Shown: piece by piece, positions 14,924-23,605 of the stretch | Layout of the letters: each line of letters starts with the position of its first letter | How positions within the stretch are numbered: the stretch's first letter is position 1 | DNA from: JAGVJT01 sp964471225 | GTDB lineage: Bacteria; Pseudomonadota; Gammaproteobacteria; Legionellales; Legionellaceae | Assembly (NCBI GenBank): GCA_964471225.1 | Contig: CAYYEZ010000026.1 | Coordinates: 71,407 to 135,406 of the forward strand | Direction: 5' to 3' | DNA: 64,000 nt | Program-made: the position numbers and the translations under genes | Notes under the pieces: generated by a model | The model's input: only the letters and a program-made list of their open reading frames with translations | The model's database searches: none | What the model was told of the DNA's origin: nothing

Positions 14924-16899
14924 GCACCTATATTGTTCAAGTCAGCGTGCTCAATACTCGACGAGATTATTTCGAGTACACCTCTGAAACAGCTCTTCCT
15001 ATTGGCGGACGTGTTTGGGTTCCATTTCGCTCACGCTTACGTATTGGAATTGTAATTGGCTTTAGCGAAAAAACGCCCAGCTACCCTCTTAAAGCCATCG
15101 ATACCGCTTTAGACGAAACAGCTTTTTTAACCGAAGAGATTTTTGCACTGTGCCGGTGGATAAGCCGCTATTATCACGCACCTCTTCCCCTCGTTTTTGT
15201 GCATGCACTACCTAAGCGCTTTCGTTTGGGTAAACCTTTGAGCACTCGACGCCTTAAAAAAACGCCACTGCTCACCTTTGCCCACGATCCACATCATCTT
15301 CCAAAAATCTTAAATCAAGAACAAAAAAAAGCTTTTGATCACATTGCAGAAAAGTTCGATCAATTTCACTGCGCGCTTCTGCATGGCGTCACTGGAAGTG
15401 GAAAAACAGAAATTTATTTACAGTTGGCGGCCAAGATTCTCTCTAAAGAAGAACAGGTATTAATTTTAGTTCCGGAAATTGGCCTCACGCCACAACTTGT
15501 CTCACGCTTCAGCGAACGCTTCCAGGAGCCCATTGCTGTACTTCATTCGAATGTTTCGGAAGCCATGAAAGCCACCCTTTGGCAGCAGGCGAAAGAAAAT
15601 AAAATAAAACTCGTCATTGGCACTCGGACCGCACTATTTACCCCTATGCCAAAACTTAAGCTCATCATTGTAGACGAAGAGCATGACGCTTCTTTTAAAC
15701 AAACAGAAGGAGTGCGTTTTTCAGCGAGAGATGCTGCAATTTTTCGCGCGCAATTGAATCACATCCCCATCATACTCGGCAGTGCGACACCAAGCCTTGA
15801 AAGCCTGTATAATTGCCAGATACAAAAATATAGCAAATTAACACTTACACATAATGCACAAAACGACACCCCTCTCTATTACCAATTTGTCGATTTACGC
15901 CGCCAACCTGTTGAAGATGGTTTAGCTCTTGAAACACGACAAATGATTGAAAAAACACTCTCAAACCACCAGCAAGTTCTTATTTTTATTAATCGACGCG
16001 GCTATGCACCTGTCCTGTTATGTCATCAATGCGGTTGGATTTCTGATTGCTCGGCATGCGATAGCCATTTAACGCTTCATCAACATCAACATTTAATTTG
16101 CCATCATTGTGGACTGACGACAAAGCAACCCAAACAATGCCCAAAATGCTCATCAAATGAACTTGTCCCGGTGGGTAGTGGCACGCAGCGCATTCAACAA
16201 GCTCTGATAGAACATTTCCCCAACGTACCGGTGACACGTATTGACCGCGATGAAATTAGAACCAAAGATGCGCTTTTACACTGCTTATCAAGCGTTGCAA
16301 CGGGCGAATCGCAAATTATTATCGGTACACAGATGCTCGCAAAAGGTCATCACTTTCCAAATCTAAGTTTGGTTGTAATTTTAGATACAGATGCGGGGCT
16401 CTACAATCAAGATTTTCGTGCGCTCGAACGCATGGGGCAATTGATTACCCAAGTCGCAGGACGCGCTGGGCGAGAAAAACAACCCGGACATATTATTATT
16501 CAAACACATGTCCCTGATCACCCACTACTCAATCTTTTAGTTCAAAAAGGTTATCAAGCATTTATTGAAGAGATTTTGCCCGAACGTCACACAGCAAATT
16601 GGCCTCCATTTTCTCATGTCGCGCTGATTCGTGCTAACGGGAAAATAATGAGCAAGCTGCTAGATGGAATGAATCATATCAAAACACGCTTAAAACGCGA
16701 TACATTGACCGTGCTAGGCCCTGCACCAGCACCACTTGCTCGAAAAAGTAAAGAATACTACGTTCAACTACTTATCAAAACATCCGTACGCAAAACCTTA
16801 CATCAAGCACTCAGTGAGCTTGCTTTAGCGCTTGAACAAATTGAAAAAACCTATACTATTCGATGTAGTATCGACATTGATCCAATTTCATTGACTTAA
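14920..16899 (+). CDS. priA: Primosomal replication helicase PriA
   Basis: 3'-5' DNA helicase that restarts collapsed replication forks. The 659 residues contain an N-terminal DNA-binding domain, Walker A GVTGSGKTE, the DEEHD box, GSATPSLES, and the zinc-binding insertion with paired Cys (CHQCGW, CSACDSH, CHHCG, CPKC). The helicase motifs GTQMLAKGHHFP and QVAGRAGR follow. Start at ATG 14920, overlapping the PTPS-like stop as ATGA. Confidence 0.97.
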   Translation: MSTYIVQVSVLNTRRDYFEYTSETALPIGGRVWVPFRSRLRIGIVIGFSEKTPSYPLKAIDTALDETAFLTEEIFALCRWISRYYHAPLPLVFVHALPKRFRLGKPLSTRRLKKTPLLTFAHDPHHLPKILNQEQKKAFDHIAEKFDQFHCALLHGVTGSGKTEIYLQLAAKILSKEEQVLILVPEIGLTPQLVSRFSERFQEPIAVLHSNVSEAMKATLWQQAKENKIKLVIGTRTALFTPMPKLKLIIVDEEHDASFKQTEGVRFSARDAAIFRAQLNHIPIILGSATPSLESLYNCQIQKYSKLTLTHNAQNDTPLYYQFVDLRRQPVEDGLALETRQMIEKTLSNHQQVLIFINRRGYAPVLLCHQCGWISDCSACDSHLTLHQHQHLICHHCGLTTKQPKQCPKCSSNELVPVGSGTQRIQQALIEHFPNVPVTRIDRDEIRTKDALLHCLSSVATGESQIIIGTQMLAKGHHFPNLSLVVILDTDAGLYNQDFRALERMGQLITQVAGRAGREKQPGHIIIQTHVPDHPLLNLLVQKGYQAFIEEILPERHTANWPPFSHVALIRANGKIMSKLLDGMNHIKTRLKRDTLTVLGPAPAPLARKSKEYYVQLLIKTSVRKTLHQALSELALALEQIEKTYTIRCSIDIDPISLT

Positions 16900-16914
16900 A
16901 TCAAGGTGACAACG

Positions 16915-17337
16915 ATGTACTTACAAACCATACTCACTCAGCGCAAAACACCTGATGCCTTGAAAAAACATTTTCATGAACATTTTTTTAAGCCTTATGA
17001 AAGCACCAGCGCGTTTACACATGGTTTTTTTTATCCCTTAGAAGCGCTCTTTGAAGAAACACTACCTAACCTGGTACTTTCACTCCATTTTATAGGACAA
17101 GCCATCGTTTCTTCAGCCACGACATTTGGCTACCTGCTTTTAGGAAAAAATGTCGCTGAGGAAGGCTTTAATGCACTGAACGCTATGGCACTTAGTGCAC
17201 TCACATTGCTGACTGCGGTATTCGCCCCGATATTTGAAGCCTTACGATTTTTTACTCGCTGGGCGTCCACGCTACACGCAAGCTTTTGCCATCAAGAAGA
17301 ACAGGCTCAAAATCTGCTAGCGCCACGCACAATATAA
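16915..17337 (+). CDS. Small membrane protein of unknown function
   Basis: 140 residues. The first 45 are hydrophilic with several Phe and His. Two hydrophobic stretches follow (LVLSLHFIGQAIVSSATTF and ALSALTLLTAVFAPIFEAL), then a short polar tail. The ATG at 16915 has AAGG 8 nt upstream; a GTG at 16906 overlaps that Shine-Dalgarno and is unlikely. It follows priA by 15 bp and may be co-transcribed. I do not recognise the family. Confidence 0.6.
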   Translation: MYLQTILTQRKTPDALKKHFHEHFFKPYESTSAFTHGFFYPLEALFEETLPNLVLSLHFIGQAIVSSATTFGYLLLGKNVAEEGFNALNAMALSALTLLTAVFAPIFEALRFFTRWASTLHASFCHQEEQAQNLLAPRTI

Positions 17338-17442
17338 GGGTGCATGACGTTTCTTGAATAGGCCGGCCCTACATAAGCTGTACAACCGACCTTGGTTTTT
17401 TGTGATATACTGCAAATTATACTCATTTAATATGTCACTTTC

Positions 17443-18258
17443 ATGGAATGCTTAAGTTTCTGCGTCGCCAATAGTATCGATTTAACACGGCTTGATAATC
17501 ATTATAAAAAAACAATGTTCGGCTACTCATCGATGAAGTTTCGCGATGTTTTAAAAGTTGTACCTGCAAACACTTTTGATATCGTTGTATTTATCTTTAA
17601 AAATGGTACCGTCGTCTCGTGGGGATTAAAGCGCCATCAAATCTCAACCTACTTAGATACCATTGGTTTATTTGCTGATAAACGCATCCTCTTTAATTTA
17701 CACGATGAAGTCAGCTACCGTTATGGACTTAAAACTAATATTGAGCCTCATGACTACTTCGACGTTGATTGCCTAACACTCGATCGCGAAATTGATGATA
17801 ATGAGCTTAAACTCAGCCTATCCTATGGTTTTTCTCAATCTGTAAAACTACAGTATTTTGAAACTATTCTAGAAAATCTGATTGAAGCTAACCTCCCCAT
17901 GATTCAGACACTGTCGAATAAACACGCCTCTGTTTCGCGAACCAAATTACAACATGTCATTGGTGAAATTTTACGTGCTAAAACAGAAATGAATCTCATC
18001 AGTAACTTTCTTTATCATCCAAAATATTTCTGGCAGCACCCGACACTTGAAGAATATTACATCATGCTAGAGCGCTATTTACACATACAACGACGTGTCA
18101 ATGCCATCAATCATCGTCTTGATACAATTAACGATATTTTTGACATGTTCAACGAATATTTAGAAAATCGCCATGCAAGAAATATTGAGCTTATCATCGT
18201 CGCTTTGATTGCCATCGAAGTGATTTTAGGTTTCTTCACTCTACACAAACCCGTATGA
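17443..18258 (+). CDS. RMD1/YagE family protein (DUF155)
   Basis: 271 residues with the DUF155 layout: N-terminal alpha/beta part with VVFIFKNGTVVSWGL, a helical central region with ILRAKTEMNLISNFLYHPKYFW and RRVNAINHRLDTINDIFDMF (each shorter than 20 in its conserved core), and one C-terminal membrane anchor (LIIVALIAIEVILGFF). Eukaryotic relatives (RMD1, RMND1) sit in mitochondria and affect translation; the bacterial function is unknown. Its stop overlaps the next gene start (ATGA). Confidence 0.85.
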   Translation: MECLSFCVANSIDLTRLDNHYKKTMFGYSSMKFRDVLKVVPANTFDIVVFIFKNGTVVSWGLKRHQISTYLDTIGLFADKRILFNLHDEVSYRYGLKTNIEPHDYFDVDCLTLDREIDDNELKLSLSYGFSQSVKLQYFETILENLIEANLPMIQTLSNKHASVSRTKLQHVIGEILRAKTEMNLISNFLYHPKYFWQHPTLEEYYIMLERYLHIQRRVNAINHRLDTINDIFDMFNEYLENRHARNIELIIVALIAIEVILGFFTLHKPV

Positions 18259-19160
18259 TACAACTTACAGAACATCTCAGCGCACAAAACATTGAAGCCC
18301 TCTCACAGCTTGCTAAACGCTGCAAAAAAAGTGACGGAAACAAAATTGCTTTTTATCCAGATTTACTTGCAAACAAGCGCCCTAAGCCCAGTAGTATTCT
18401 GTTAGTTAGCCAAAATAAACTCATCGGATTTGCCTCAGCATTTTTTTTTGAAACGGATTGCGCTGAAATCTCACTATTTATTCATCCCAAATATCGAAAA
18501 CGCCAACTTGCTAGAACATGCTTACGCCAGCTGTTAGACAACATTGCGTATTATCGTCCTGTATCAGCGCTTTCGTTTTCTGTACCACATGACACTTGGA
18601 AACAAGCACTACAACAACAGGGCTTCACCTATCAAAATACTGAATATGAAATGAAATATGCAGGCAATCAAGACCAGTTAGTTGGCTTAAGCGGTCTTAC
18701 CGTAAGACAAGCCACCTTTGAGGACATGGCCGTCTTATGCGAACTTGATCAACGTTGCTTCCCAAGCACAAGCCCTTACAGCGAACTGCGTTTTAATACT
18801 CTTTTACGTCGAGAGCAACATGCCATTTTTGTACTTTTACAAGCGGGGCGTATTATTGGTAAAGCGCATGTGAACTGGGATTTAAAAACTGCATTTTTAA
18901 GTGATATCGCTATTTTACCCGACATGCAAAATCAAGGTTTTGGTACAAAAATCATCTCTTATTGCATTGATTTTGCACACAAATTACCACAAAACAACAT
19001 TCGCTTGTCTGTTGAAACGCACAATAAACATGCATTAAAGCTTTACTCGCATCTTGGATTTAAAATCATTAATGCTATGGATTATTGGCAGTGCTCATTC
19101 ACAGCACTGCGCGACCAATTAGAGCAATTTAAGTGGTTTCCAGATAACGATAAAATTTAA
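18255..19160 (+). CDS. Tandem GNAT acetyltransferase
   Basis: 301 residues with two GNAT-like halves. The first (1-145) has LFIHPKYRKRQLA, a degenerate acetyl-CoA loop. The second (about 150-290) has the full pattern SDIAILPDMQNQGFGTKII followed by ETHNKHALKLYSHLGF. The acceptor is unknown. Only the C-terminal half has a convincing Q/RxxGxG/A loop, so it is probably the catalytic one. Coupled to the DUF155 gene by ATGA; its 3' end overlaps the convergent BON gene by 32 nt. Confidence 0.8.
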   Translation: MIQLTEHLSAQNIEALSQLAKRCKKSDGNKIAFYPDLLANKRPKPSSILLVSQNKLIGFASAFFFETDCAEISLFIHPKYRKRQLARTCLRQLLDNIAYYRPVSALSFSVPHDTWKQALQQQGFTYQNTEYEMKYAGNQDQLVGLSGLTVRQATFEDMAVLCELDQRCFPSTSPYSELRFNTLLRREQHAIFVLLQAGRIIGKAHVNWDLKTAFLSDIAILPDMQNQGFGTKIISYCIDFAHKLPQNNIRLSVETHNKHALKLYSHLGFKIINAMDYWQCSFTALRDQLEQFKWFPDNDKI

Positions 19161-19716
19161 ATAGCTTCACAACACGAATCACACCTGCTGTGCCACGCGC
19201 AATATTAATCACACGAATCGCATCTTCAGCAAGCGCGTCCCCCATCAAATAAACAACTTTATCTACAGTGATGACTTTAAATTGATTAGGGTTAATCTCT
19301 GCATCAGCAACAATTAAACTTCTTATTTTAGCGGTGATCCAACTATCTTCTACCGTATTATCTGGATAATTTCCAACTGCGATTTGATTGAAAAATCGTC
19401 GATAATGTAATTTTTCGTTCGTAATCCTGCGTGTTGCGACTTGACGCAATGACTCACTAGGGACATGCCCTACAATCAACAAATCACCATTGAGTGCAGC
19501 AACATCAATGATCACCCCTTCTCGCTTAAACAGCGTGTCGTGATATAGGGCACGATTTGCAACAGCCGCAAGTTGATAATCATTAAATTTTTTATATAAC
19601 TCATGGCGATCGTAAATCATGGAGGCACCAGTCCAAACACCACTGACCTCCATACAGCCACTTAGTGCCGCGGCCCCAAAACACAAGAAGATAAATCGGA
19701 GAAATATTATCCTCAT
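19129..19716 (-). CDS. BON-domain lipoprotein (second DolP paralogue)
   Basis: 195 residues. The signal peptide ends in lipobox LSGC (about residue 21), followed by two BON domains. The first contains DVAALNGDLLIVGHVPSESLRQ and the second VITVDKVVYLMGDALAED (conserved hydrophobic-Gly BON cores). Same architecture as the upstream dolP gene, with diverged sequence. Start overlaps the dolP stop by 4 nt. Likely in the outer membrane. A tandem dolP pair is less common than a single gene. Confidence 0.82.
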   Translation of the reverse strand: MRIIFLRFIFLCFGAAALSGCMEVSGVWTGASMIYDRHELYKKFNDYQLAAVANRALYHDTLFKREGVIIDVAALNGDLLIVGHVPSESLRQVATRRITNEKLHYRRFFNQIAVGNYPDNTVEDSWITAKIRSLIVADAEINPNQFKVITVDKVVYLMGDALAEDAIRVINIARGTAGVIRVVKLFKFYRYLETT

Positions 19717-20276
19717 CGTACATACTGGAAGACTTTAACAACACGACGAACGCCATTGATCTGACGTGCGACACTCACTGCAAGATTGGCTTGATCGATG
19801 GTTGCGACACCCATTAAATAAACGACGCCACTTTCCGTCACCACGCGAATTGAACCAGACTCTAATCCTCGTTTGGCAAGTAATTTCGTCCGAACTTCAG
19901 CTGTAATTAACGTGTCTTTACTACGCTCTGTGAGTAACCTCGGTTGATCGATCGTAATTTGATTATATACTCGTCGAACATGAGGCGTACCCTGAGCAAT
20001 TTTTTCTGCAACCACGCGAAGTGACGCAATCGGTGTTTGCCCAACCAATAAAACAGCTTGATTAAAGACCGTCACAACAATATGAGAGTCCTGAAAGCGA
20101 GGATCCGTCACAATTGCAGTATGTACGACATGAAAAATTCGTGCGTCACGCTCCATCATCACCATGCTACGGCGATCATAAACCACTAACCCGGTTGCAG
20201 CTCCAGCGACAACCGCGGCAATACATCCGGTTAGTATTGAGCAAATTAACATTAATAAAATAATATTCCGTTTCAT
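19713..20276 (-). CDS. dolP: Outer-membrane BON lipoprotein DolP (YraP)
   Basis: 187 residues with a lipoprotein signal peptide ending LTGC (about 18) and two BON domains (VTVFNQAVLLVGQTP and VVTESGVVYLMGVAT). DolP supports envelope integrity at cell-division sites and the BAM machinery in enterobacteria. Its place after yraN and diaA is the standard one. A good GGAG Shine-Dalgarno is formed by the diaA stop region. Confidence 0.88.
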   Translation of the reverse strand: MKRNIILLMLICSILTGCIAAVVAGAATGLVVYDRRSMVMMERDARIFHVVHTAIVTDPRFQDSHIVVTVFNQAVLLVGQTPIASLRVVAEKIAQGTPHVRRVYNQITIDQPRLLTERSKDTLITAEVRTKLLAKRGLESGSIRVVTESGVVYLMGVATIDQANLAVSVARQINGVRRVVKVFQYVR

Positions 20277-20278
20277 AG

Positions 20279-20833
20279 TTACTCCACAACTTGTCCAAAT
20301 AAAGATTGCTCAATCAAATCACAAAAACATTCAAGCACAAACAATTGCGTCTCATGAATGAATGCATCCGTTTCACCAGGCACGCAAATTTCACTATCAT
20401 TTGCGCTCAGATAAGAAGAAAGCTTGCTTGCATGGCATGTCAGCGCGAGCACAGGCATATCCTTATCATGTGCAGCTTGAATCGTCTCCACGATACACAC
20501 TGAAGGAGAAGAAACACTGAGCACAATCAAAATATCTTCGGTTTGCCCTAAGGCTTGAATCTGACGTACCGGTGTTTTCCGAGCATCATCCAAGGATAAA
20601 GCAATCACAGGTAATGGTGGCCGCTCTAACTCAACATGATGCAACAATGTTTCTGAAAAATGCTGACTATTCGCTACAGCATAACCCTGCCCGACAATAA
20701 AGATCTTGCCATTATTCAGTAAACATTGCACCAGTTGCGCCGCACCATGTGCAACGCTCTTTTCTAGCCTATCTGCAGCTAAAATACGATTTTCAATACT
20801 CGCACTAAATAGGCGATGAACTCTTGTGTCCAT
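20279..20833 (-). CDS. diaA: SIS-domain DnaA initiator-associating protein DiaA
   Basis: 184-residue SIS protein of the GmhA/DiaA group. It has GKIFIVGQGYAVANSQHFSE (SIS phosphosugar loop, though the usual GNGGS is changed to GQGYA), DILIVLSVSSPS and a C-terminal LFVLECFCDLIEQ helix. DiaA binds DnaA and times initiation in E. coli; the neighbours yraN and dolP favour this over phosphoheptose isomerase. The ATG at 20833 is used; a TTG at 20842 is also in frame. Confidence 0.82.
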   Translation of the reverse strand: MDTRVHRLFSASIENRILAADRLEKSVAHGAAQLVQCLLNNGKIFIVGQGYAVANSQHFSETLLHHVELERPPLPVIALSLDDARKTPVRQIQALGQTEDILIVLSVSSPSVCIVETIQAAHDKDMPVLALTCHASKLSSYLSANDSEICVPGETDAFIHETQLFVLECFCDLIEQSLFGQVVE

Positions 20834-20844
20834 GTGTCTCAATT

Positions 20845-21195
20845 CTAGTAAAATGCGTTTTTAATCCAAGTCAATGCGGATGTCTTGCCGTCAATACTGA
20901 CGACATCAAAACGCATCGTGGCCTTATTATGCATATTAACACGCTGAATATAAAGAGCCGCTGTTCTAATTATTTTTTGTTGCTTCGTGCGCGTCACACT
21001 CATCGCACCATGACCATAATCTGATCTCGTCCGTGCGCGCACCTCAATAAATACAAGAATACGCTGATCTTGCATGATAAGATCTATTTCACCAAATCGA
21101 CTACGATAGTTTTCTTCAATCAATCGTAGTCCCTTGGAAATTAAAAAATCTTTGGCATACACTTCAGCCCATTGCCCAAATTGACGTGCTTTCAT
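20845..21195 (-). CDS. yraN: YraN family protein (UPF0102), nuclease-like fold
   Basis: 116 residues with the YraN signature: QFGQWAEVYAKDFL, GLRLIEENYRSRFGEIDLI and the endonuclease-like core ILVFIEVRAR (usual FVEVKxR). The restriction-endonuclease-like fold suggests a DNA-related role; the biochemical function is not established. In many gammaproteobacteria it follows lpoA; here lpoA is elsewhere and yraN follows parB after a 66-bp gap. Confidence 0.88.
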   Translation of the reverse strand: MKARQFGQWAEVYAKDFLISKGLRLIEENYRSRFGEIDLIMQDQRILVFIEVRARTRSDYGHGAMSVTRTKQQKIIRTAALYIQRVNMHNKATMRFDVVSIDGKTSALTWIKNAFY

Positions 21196-21261
21196 TTTAT
21201 GCTTCCTTGCATTTGTTTGATACGTAGGTTGAATAGCGAAGTCTAAATGTCACTACAGTCG

Positions 21262-22146
21262 TTACTCTGCACCCTCTACTTGTTGTTCACAAATCCTTTC
21301 TATGACGCGCTTTAAATTGTGTAAATTATTATAATGAATCATCAGCGTGCCTTCGCCTGATTTCTTAGTTTTAATACTCACGCGTGTTTTTAATTGCTCG
21401 GATAATCGATTGAGTTCATTTCCAAATAAAAGTGACGTGTCATCAAAACGCTCTTGACTCACTAATGCCTTGGTATTTAGGCGTGCGACCAAAGCCTCTG
21501 TTTCACGAACAGACAGTCCTCGCTCAACCACACACTTTGCTACCTCAAGTTGCTGCTCCTCAGCAAGCATAAGCAGACTCCGTGCATGCCCCATATCCAA
21601 CTCACCTTGCTCAACCATCGCTTGGACGTCAGGATTCAGATGCAATAAACGCAGAAAATTACTCACTGCAGCGCGTGATTTTGAGAGAAGATGTGCAATT
21701 TCCTGGTGTGTTAAAGAAAACTCTTCCGATAAACGCTGCATTGCACGTGCTTGCTCCATGGCATTCAACGCCTCACGTTGCAGGTTTTCAACCAAAGCCA
21801 TCGCCATCGCAGTTTCATCATCGACTTGTCTAACCAACACCGGTACATCGACCATTCCTGCGAGCTGACAAGCTCTCCATCGACGCTCACCAGCAACAAT
21901 CTCATATTGTCCGACAGCACATTCACGAACAACCAAAGGCTGTAATAGGCCTTGCTTTTTAATTGACTCAGCAAGCTCGTTTAAAGCTTGCTCATTCATC
22001 ACGATTCTAGGCTGATATTTTCCAGGCTTTAGTGAAGCAGTCGGGATCACTAACGGTATTGCTAGTGAAGACTGTGTTTTTGATGGTTCTGTCGATTGTA
22101 AAAGTGCTGATAAATTTTTACCTAACCCGGTGCGTCTCATACTCAT
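21262..22146 (-). CDS. parB: Chromosome partitioning protein ParB
   Basis: 294 residues. It has RRTGLGKNLSALL at the N-terminus, the CTP-binding ParB/sulfiredoxin domain (YQPR, ESIKKQGLLQPLVVR, GERRWRA), a helix-turn-helix (LTHQEIAHLLSKSRAAVSN) and a C-terminal dimerisation region. It binds parS and spreads as a CTP-dependent clamp. Start overlaps the parA stop by 4 nt. I found no good match to a parS palindrome in the window. Confidence 0.97.
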   Translation of the reverse strand: MSMRRTGLGKNLSALLQSTEPSKTQSSLAIPLVIPTASLKPGKYQPRIVMNEQALNELAESIKKQGLLQPLVVRECAVGQYEIVAGERRWRACQLAGMVDVPVLVRQVDDETAMAMALVENLQREALNAMEQARAMQRLSEEFSLTHQEIAHLLSKSRAAVSNFLRLLHLNPDVQAMVEQGELDMGHARSLLMLAEEQQLEVAKCVVERGLSVRETEALVARLNTKALVSQERFDDTSLLFGNELNRLSEQLKTRVSIKTKKSGEGTLMIHYNNLHNLKRVIERICEQQVEGAE

Positions 22147-22925
22147 GCGATGCTCCCGCTTTTTACCTGTTGTTTCCCTAGAAATTCAGCCGCTAACACC
22201 ATGTATGCACCAGCACCGGAAGAAGTCTTATCGTATTGTAAAATTGGCAAGCCATGGCTTGGCGCTTCTGCTAAGCGAACATTCCTTGGAATAACTGTAC
22301 GATATACTTTTTGCTTGAAATGGTCTAATAATTGTCGAGAAACTTCAACACTCAAACGATTACGCGCATCATACAATGTCCGCAAAATGCCCTCGATTTG
22401 CAATCGTGTGTTGACTGATGCTTGTACTTGCTCGATTGTCGTCAATAGAGCCGCCAAACCTTCTAGTGCGTAATATTCGCATTGCATCGGAATAATCACT
22501 GAATCTGCCGCAACAAGTGCATTAAGCGTTAATGTATTCAGTGTGGGCGGGCAATCAATAAAAATATAATCGTACCGCTGCTGAACAGGCTGAAGTGCCT
22601 TATATAACACGGTCTCACGGTGAGGCTGCTCCATTAAGCTGACTTCAGCGACAGTCAAATCACCGTTTGCTGGTAGTAAATCAAACCCAGCATTCGTCGA
22701 TAAACACGCCTGCTCTAGCAGGCAATCTCGCAATAAAACTTCATTGACAGAATGAACCAAGGCATTTTTATCCACACCTGAGCCCATTGTCGCATTGCCC
22801 TGAGGATCAAGATCGATCAATAGTACCGTTTGGTTACTAGCGGCAACCGATGCGGCTAAATTAACAGCGGTAGTTGTCTTACCAACGCCCCCTTTTTGAT
22901 TCGTAATGGCCACAATTTTTGCCAT
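22143..22925 (-). CDS. parA: Chromosome partitioning ATPase ParA
   Basis: 260-residue deviant-Walker ATPase: AITNQKGGVGKTTTAVNLA (P-loop 11-18), DLDPQGNAT and DYIFIDCPP. Works with ParB to segregate origins. The ATG at 22925 is chosen for GGAG 8 nt upstream and the family N-terminus; a longer frame upstream crosses an inverted repeat. Standard order mnmG-rsmG-parA-parB. Confidence 0.97.
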   Translation of the reverse strand: MAKIVAITNQKGGVGKTTTAVNLAASVAASNQTVLLIDLDPQGNATMGSGVDKNALVHSVNEVLLRDCLLEQACLSTNAGFDLLPANGDLTVAEVSLMEQPHRETVLYKALQPVQQRYDYIFIDCPPTLNTLTLNALVAADSVIIPMQCEYYALEGLAALLTTIEQVQASVNTRLQIEGILRTLYDARNRLSVEVSRQLLDHFKQKVYRTVIPRNVRLAEAPSHGLPILQYDKTSSGAGAYMVLAAEFLGKQQVKSGSIA

Positions 22926-22939
22926 AATTTCTCCATAAA

Positions 22940-22974
22940 CATCTCTTTTGGGGTAGTATATACCCAAAGAGATG
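22940..22974. repeat. Imperfect palindrome between rsmG and parA
   Basis: catctcttttggggta (22940-22955) pairs with tacccaaagagatg (22961-22974), with two bulged bases and a 5-nt loop. It lies just upstream of the parA Shine-Dalgarno. There is no T-tract on either side, so an operator, RNA-processing site or weak attenuator is more likely than an intrinsic terminator. Confidence 0.45.
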
Positions 22975-22987
22975 AGAATCCATATAG

Positions 22988-23605
22988 TTAGATGTTTTGA
23001 ACGACTACACAACAACGCTCTGCATCAACAAAAGGCACATCGTAACGATGAGTATCGACAGGCATTGTAAGCATTTGCAACTCTGCCTCTGGATATCGAC
23101 CTTTCATCGCAAGCCAAATCCCTTCTTTTTTTAGGAGGTGTGACGTCCATTGAATCATTTGAGAAAGCTCACTAAAAGCACAACTCACGATGGTGTCAAA
23201 AGCTGTTGATGGTCTATAAAGCTCCGCTCGTGTATGTACGATTGAAACATTGTTTAATCCCAAACTACGCTTCACTTCCGTTAAAAAACGTGTTTTTTTT
23301 CCATTACTGTCTAAAAGTGTAAATGCAATATCAGGCTTGGCAATTGCTAAAGCAATACCAGGAACACCCGCACCACTTCCAACATCTAACACATGATCGC
23401 CTGAAAGCCAGGGTAAGATGGCCAAGCTGTCCAAAATATAACGCGCCGCCTGAGCTTTTGGTGCTCGAATAGCGGTCAGGTTATACGCTAAATTCCAAGT
23501 GTTTAATAATTTCAGATATTCTAAAAATGGCTCCGGCGACAATGCCAGTCCCAGTATTTTAAATCCTTCGTCTAAACAAACTACAGCATCATGCATATCT
23601 TTCAT
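22988..23605 (-). CDS. rsmG: 16S rRNA (guanine527-N7)-methyltransferase
   Basis: 205 residues with LNLWNLAYNLTAI-type N-terminus (here TWNLAYNLTAI), the SAM loop VLDVGSGAGVPGIALAI, LDSNGKKTRFL and VSCAFSELSQM. Methylates G527 in the 16S rRNA decoding region. Overlaps the mnmG stop by 4 nt, as in most bacteria. Confidence 0.96.
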   Translation of the reverse strand: MKDMHDAVVCLDEGFKILGLALSPEPFLEYLKLLNTWNLAYNLTAIRAPKAQAARYILDSLAILPWLSGDHVLDVGSGAGVPGIALAIAKPDIAFTLLDSNGKKTRFLTEVKRSLGLNNVSIVHTRAELYRPSTAFDTIVSCAFSELSQMIQWTSHLLKKEGIWLAMKGRYPEAELQMLTMPVDTHRYDVPFVDAERCCVVVQNI

